The notes under the pieces are model-generated. The model did not search any database, was not told where the DNA came from, and saw only the letters and a program-made list of their open reading frames with translations. This document shows positions 6,401 to 7,753 of a DNA stretch of 7,753 nt, one piece after another. The translations under genes and the position numbers were made by a program. Numbering within the stretch: the first letter of the stretch is position 1; each line of letters opens with the position of its first letter. This DNA is from Fibrobacteria bacterium GUT77 (GTDB taxonomy: Bacteria; Fibrobacterota; Chitinivibrionia; Chitinivibrionales; Chitinispirillaceae): contig LIUJ01000123.1 of NCBI GenBank assembly GCA_001462255.1, positions 1 to 7,753 on the forward strand. Direction: 5' to 3'.

Positions 6401-7753
6401 ACGGGCGACGCGTCCCCCGATATTAAGGACGGCGATACTACACTGGTGCAGTTTGACGAGGGAACCCTGTTCGCGTGGAGCATAATCGCGCCCCAGACCA
6501 CCCAGTTCATTAGCGGCGGCACGACCGCAAAGAGTTACGCGCAACAGGTAACGACCAACGGTAATCCGCTTGCCGGCGGCACGCCTGTGTCGACCAATAA
6601 ATATAATGATTTTACTTTTACTTATAACAACATCAGCCAGGCTACAACCGTCGCGCCCGATAGCAATAAAACCGTACCCTATCTTACATTCCCGGACCTT
6701 AACAACCCGGACAGTCCGTCAGGCAACCCCAAGGCTATTTACGGCAACGACGGCGTGGGTATGTTTACCGTGTACGTGCGGGCCGAAGACGCGGCGGGCA
6801 ACGTGGCTTATGATGTCCTGAAATACTGGATATGGCCGGAAGGCGACAGGCCCATTGTCACCGCGATTAATAACCCGGACAGCAGTAAACTGCCGGTAAA
6901 GGCGGAACGCCTGCTTAACGGAACCATACGCCTGAGCGGAATGGCAAAGGACAACGAGCGGGTTAAGTACGTGTGGTTCAGGCTGATGCCGTCCTCAACA
7001 GACGCGGCCGGAGTTACCACAATCACCGGCGCGCCCTACGAAAATCTTAAAATACCCGTGTGGAAAGAAAACAATGCCGAAGGCCTTCCTATAGGCGGAC
7101 CCTGGGACGCGGATTCCGGAACACAGACCGCCGTAGACGGTACGACTATCGGCGCGATTAAAATCGGCGATCCTTTGGCTACTTCTTTGGGTCACACGGG
7201 CGGCTGGTATAAAGCAAACGGCGGCAATTCAAAGGAAGTAAGCTGGTGGGCTATTGTTAATACGGACGGCGAGCTTAATCCTACGGGAGACGCTGATACC
7301 AAGGAGTTTACGGTCGAGGTGCGCGCCCAGGACGTTACCTTTGACGAGTTCAATGACAGATGGATGCCCTATGTTATTCCGGGCGGTTATATGGGAATGG
7401 CAAGCGCCATAACCAAGGTGTCCAGAACGGCCGCGTGGGTGGTAGCCAACGCGCCGGTTCTTGACCCCAAGAAAATTTCGTCCGCTCCGTCTGTTCCAAC
7501 TCCAATCTGGTACGATCTGGACGCTATCAGCCTGCAGGACCGTTCTTCCTACAAGGTAACGGTAACGCATACCATAGGCCTTTCCGCCATACGCTGGTCG
7601 CCGACCCAATGGTATAAGGACAAGAGCCCCGGCGCTACGGATATAGGCGTTTTCCGGGCCAATCCCAATATCGACGTGTTCAACCTTTTGGCTGTAAACC
7701 CCTCGGATTATCCCGCATACGTGCCCGGCACCTCGTATGTCTGGCTTAATTCC
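2..7753 (+). CDS. Giant Ig-like-repeat protein, interior fragment (no start or stop in window)
   Basis: The frame beginning at base 2 stays open for 2584 codons to the last base. The first in-frame ATG is at 932, inside a conserved linker, with module-like sequence before it, so the true start lies upstream; the stop lies downstream. The product is built of about 13 complete and two partial beta-rich modules, each opened by a linker such as VDGTPP, VDKTKP, LDNTPP or IDMADP. Within modules an SGxVxD-type motif and an A-x-D-x-A-G-N motif recur, as in bacterial Ig-like domains of surface proteins. I see no catalytic motif, transmembrane segment or signal peptide. There is one Cys (C940) and about 60 Trp. 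By family analogy it is probably exported and acts as an adhesin or structural surface protein, but this is inference. I do not recognise a named gene. The coding frame is near certain, the Ig-like assignment likely, the function unknown. Confidence 0.95.
479..931 (+). repeat. Ig-like module 1 (residues 160-310), carries a Ca-loop-like motif
   Basis: The module opens with SDSRPTVEI (160-168), a variant of the linker that lacks the usual D-x-T but keeps the Pro followed by V-x-I. Basic and hydrophobic strand candidates follow (FRLRLLVTF). The middle holds a DxDGDGxxD motif (listed separately). The last strand, TDYRYVVYMD, leads into the next linker. The usual A-x-D-x-A-G-N segment is replaced by RSNEINTD at the same place. 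Length is 151 residues. Assignment rests on its linkers more than on internal motifs. Confidence 0.6.
719..754 (+). other. Calcium-loop-like motif DxDGDGxxD (residues 240-251)
   Basis: Residues 240-251 read DSDGDGVADPNG. The acidic residues D240, D242, D244 and D248 fall at positions 1, 3, 5 and 9 of the loop pattern seen in thrombospondin type-3 repeats and EF-hand-like or dockerin loops of secreted proteins. It is followed by a second Gly/Asp turn (YGDGT). I found only one such loop in the window. Calcium binding is inferred from the pattern; a single copy could also be a solvent-exposed turn. Confidence 0.6.
932..1498 (+). repeat. Ig-like module 2 (residues 311-499), paralogue of module 5
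   Basis: Opens with MDGTPPEV (311-318), a textbook Ig-like linker. A DNSGI segment at 364-368 and KWIV at 392-395 match NNSGI and KWWV in module 5, and the distance from linker to NSGI is nearly the same in both (53 and 52 residues). The end has KLNT (466-469) and AMDQVQN (484-490), whose Asp lies 15 residues before the next linker Asp. The module is 189 residues long and is closed by the unusual linker VDQSKDIP, a type it shares with module 5. Confidence 0.75.
1499..2068 (+). repeat. Ig-like module 3 (residues 500-689), atypical interior
   Basis: Opens with VDQSKDIP (500-507). The first third is polar and Asn/Gly/Ser-rich (SNNGSSRNPN). The centre contains TDDDGID (574-580) followed by the strand VKIYLTD, a pattern not seen in the other modules. 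Near the end, DGMYKIEFEVKDD (Asp at 656) resembles the penultimate strand plus A-x-D segment of other modules but lacks A-G-N. A Pro/Ala/Glu-rich stretch (PPENPGDTPAAAE) then leads to the strand YIFAVFT and the next linker. Length is 190 residues. It may be one large module or a small module plus a spacer. Confidence 0.6.
2069..2425 (+). repeat. Ig-like module 4 (residues 690-808), shortest module
   Basis: Opens with TTKPNVEI (690-697). The SGTVKS motif is at 714-719, followed by IQYAWITF, the expected 'x-Y-x-x-I' strand. A run of five Ala near 750 and an aromatic cluster (761-770, listed separately) come next. EAWDRIGN ends the module; its Asp (795) is exactly 15 residues before the next linker Asp (810). 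At 119 residues it is the most compact module and close to the size expected for one Ig-like domain with an extended loop, so it is the best model for the basic unit. Confidence 0.75.
2282..2311 (+). other. Aromatic cluster in module 4 (residues 761-770)
   Basis: Residues 761-770 (YGYYVYDWEY) include six aromatic side chains in ten positions: Y761, Y763, Y764, Y766, W768 and Y770. It directly follows an Ala/Pro/Gly-rich segment. Surface aromatic clusters on beta-sandwich domains can bind carbohydrates or pack against a neighbouring domain. Either role is inference; the cluster itself is read directly. Confidence 0.5.
2426..2923 (+). repeat. Ig-like module 5 (residues 809-974), paralogue of module 2
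   Basis: Opens with VDGTPPDV (809-816). NNSGI (861-865) is followed at once by KWWV (866-869). A Pro-rich turn (QPNPPPS) precedes a strand region, and the module ends with IIAMDKAGN (Asp 945), the cleanest A-x-D-x-A-G-N copy in the window. The only cysteine of the window, C940, lies just before it. A Thr/Val-rich loop then separates this motif from the next linker (31 residues instead of the usual 15). Length is 166 residues. Motif order and spacing match module 2. Confidence 0.8.
2924..3451 (+). repeat. Ig-like module 6 (residues 975-1150)
   Basis: Opens with VDQTRDYP (975-982), the same linker subtype as module 3, followed by INPQLN. ISGTVGD (SGTVGD at 1005-1010) and the strand KYVEIRF match the core pattern. 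GIKSYQIRVTD (Asp 1097) is the penultimate-strand equivalent but lacks A-G-N. A loop rich in Ala, Gly and Asp then runs about 50 residues to the strand YKFYVDKTKP, so the end of this module is extended. Length is 176 residues. Confidence 0.75.
3452..3889 (+). repeat. Ig-like module 7 (residues 1151-1296)
   Basis: Opens with VDKTKPEI (1151-1158). Internal sequence is diverged: I see no clear SGxVxD copy, although LSGFTIADD occupies a similar role late in the module. LTFEATDLV ends it; its Asp (1283) is 15 residues before the Asp of the next linker (1298), as in the best-conserved modules. Length is 146 residues. Identity as a module rests on the two linkers and on this terminal spacing. Confidence 0.65.
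3890..4573 (+). repeat. Ig-like module 8 (residues 1297-1524) with a long insert
   Basis: Opens with KDTQGPSI (1297-1304). The SGxVxD equivalent, KGSFSD, appears only at 1404-1409, about 107 residues after the linker instead of the usual 20-45, so roughly residues 1310-1400 are an insertion. After it the module resumes the usual plan: strands around YFYYRFKYK, then NWEIKLNT (LNT at 1489-1491) and EDTAGN, whose Asp (1510) is 16 residues before the next linker Asp (1526). The total of 228 residues is among the longest in the array. Confidence 0.75.
3992..4078 (+). other. Tryptophan-dense segment (residues 1331-1359) inside module 8
   Basis: Six tryptophans occur in 29 residues at 1331, 1338, 1342, 1347, 1352 and 1359, spaced 4-7 apart and separated mainly by Asn, Asp, Ser, Thr, Ala and Gly. 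Immediately after, residues 1361-1379 (SEYAFKAAAEVVDLLIKEN) look like an amphipathic helix, unusual in this otherwise beta-rich protein. Together they form the insert that lengthens module 8. It may be a small helical subdomain or a ligand-binding loop; the sequence alone does not decide. Confidence 0.55.
4574..5179 (+). repeat. Ig-like module 9 (residues 1525-1726)
   Basis: Opens with VDRAPPLL (1525-1532). A Gly/Thr/Tyr-rich start holds YTGT twice (1535 and 1555). RGRVND (1590-1595) and the strand LKVIIG match the core pattern. A long Thr/Ser/Ala-rich section follows, then EWEWTMNI and RVTATDKAGK (Asp 1709), a good A-x-D-x-A-G-N copy with Lys in place of Asn, 19 residues before the next linker Asp. 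Length is 202 residues; the excess lies in the Thr-rich loops. Confidence 0.75.
5180..5668 (+). repeat. Ig-like module 10 (residues 1727-1889)
   Basis: Opens with LDTKKPDI (1727-1734). LSGLVSDD (SGLVSD at 1755-1760) is followed by RIKDVRYIIG, the clearest example of the core strand. A Trp-rich hairpin (KVWNWYDGGTW) follows. MEWAIDNAKLN and YRIDLYVTD (Asp 1850) form the terminal strands; the loop after this Asp is extended and Asn/Gly-rich, giving 41 residues to the next linker Asp. Length is 163 residues. Confidence 0.8.
5669..6118 (+). repeat. Ig-like module 11 (residues 1890-2039)
   Basis: Opens with IDMADPVL (1890-1897), where the usual Thr is replaced. There is no clear SGxVxD copy; GFEAGDGN takes that place, followed by the strand WTAVIKDKDGN. 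An Ala/Pro-rich loop follows. IYTITITVTDGANR (Asp 2026) ends the module, 15 residues before the next linker Asp (2041). Length is 150 residues. Confidence 0.7.
6119..6841 (+). repeat. Ig-like module 12 (residues 2040-2280), longest module
   Basis: Opens with LDNTPPEF (2040-2047). RGGTKD (2088-2093) and IKSISYYVV match the core pattern. A long polar section rich in Asn, Thr, Ser, Pro and Gly then occupies about 100 residues before the terminal strand FTVYVRAEDAAGN (Asp 2263), a near-consensus A-x-D-x-A-G-N copy 19 residues before the next linker Asp. At 241 residues it may be one module with a large polar insertion, or a module plus a second degenerate one whose linker I cannot recognise. Confidence 0.7.
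6842..7444 (+). repeat. Ig-like module 13 (residues 2281-2481)
   Basis: Opens with GDRPIV (2281-2286), preceded by the strand YWIWPE. LSGMAKD (SGMAKD at 2312-2317) and VKYVWFRLMP match the core pattern. The middle is rich in Gly and Asp; the penultimate strands are SWWAIVN and EFTVEVRAQD (Asp 2444). As in modules 6 and 10, the loop after this Asp is long. Length is 201 residues. Confidence 0.75.
7445..7753 (+). repeat. Ig-like module 14, partial (residues 2482-2584, cut by window end)
   Basis: Opens with ANAPVLDP (2482-2489), a weak linker that keeps only A-P-V-L, preceded by the strand AAWVV. The strand YKVTVTHTIGLSAIRW resembles the core 'strand, loop, I-x-W' pattern, though without the SGxVxD motif. 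The window ends before a closing motif, so module length and the protein's C-terminal architecture are unknown. Confidence 0.5.

Noticed and set aside
2..7753. Search for tRNA, rRNA, CRISPR arrays, insertion sequences, attachment sites, promoters and terminators
   Set aside because: The whole window is coding in one frame; I saw no regularly spaced identical repeats, no cloverleaf-like segments, no transposase motifs and no GC-rich hairpin followed by a T run.

Overview
The window lies entirely inside one protein-coding gene. On the + strand, the frame whose codons begin at base 2 is open from base 2 to base 7753: 2584 codons with no stop, no start and no frameshift that I could find when reading it through. 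Both ends of the gene are outside the window, so the protein is longer than 2584 residues (more than roughly 280 kDa). There is no second gene, RNA gene, mobile element, promoter or terminator, and no intergenic stretch. The many shorter open frames on both strands are shadows of this frame. Residue numbers below count from the codon at base 2 (residue n starts at base 3n-1).

The protein is a string of divergent Ig-like (beta-sandwich) modules. Three motifs recur in a fixed order: a linker of the type [V/L/M/I]-D-x-T-x-P-[P]-x-[V/I] that opens a module; an [S/R/K]-G-x-x-x-[D/S] segment about 20-45 residues later, usually followed by a strand of the type 'I-K-x-V-x-Y-x-I'; and an A-x-D-x-A-G-N-like segment near the module end, most often 15-16 residues before the next linker Asp. 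I place linkers near residues 160, 311, 500, 690, 809, 975, 1151, 1297, 1525, 1727, 1890, 2040, 2281 and 2482. This gives 13 complete modules of 119-241 residues (mean about 179), plus a partial region at each end. The modules are not identical at DNA level, so this is an old, diverged array and not a recent tandem expansion.

Features that stand out are a calcium-loop-like DxDGDGxxD motif (residues 240-248), a pair of clearly paralogous modules (311-499 and 809-974), an extra-long module with a tryptophan-dense insert (1331-1359), an aromatic cluster (761-770), and a composition with one cysteine and about 60 tryptophans in 2584 residues. These fit a large secreted or surface-exposed bacterial protein with adhesive or structural roles. 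No signal peptide, membrane anchor or catalytic domain is in view, so location and function are inferred.

The uninterrupted long frame indicates a bacterium. GC is roughly 50-55% on most of the few lines I counted, ATA (Ile) and AGG (Arg) codons are frequent, and the protein is a giant Ig-like repeat protein. That mix would fit a spirochaete such as a gut Treponema, but this taxonomic idea is a weak inference and needs a database search.
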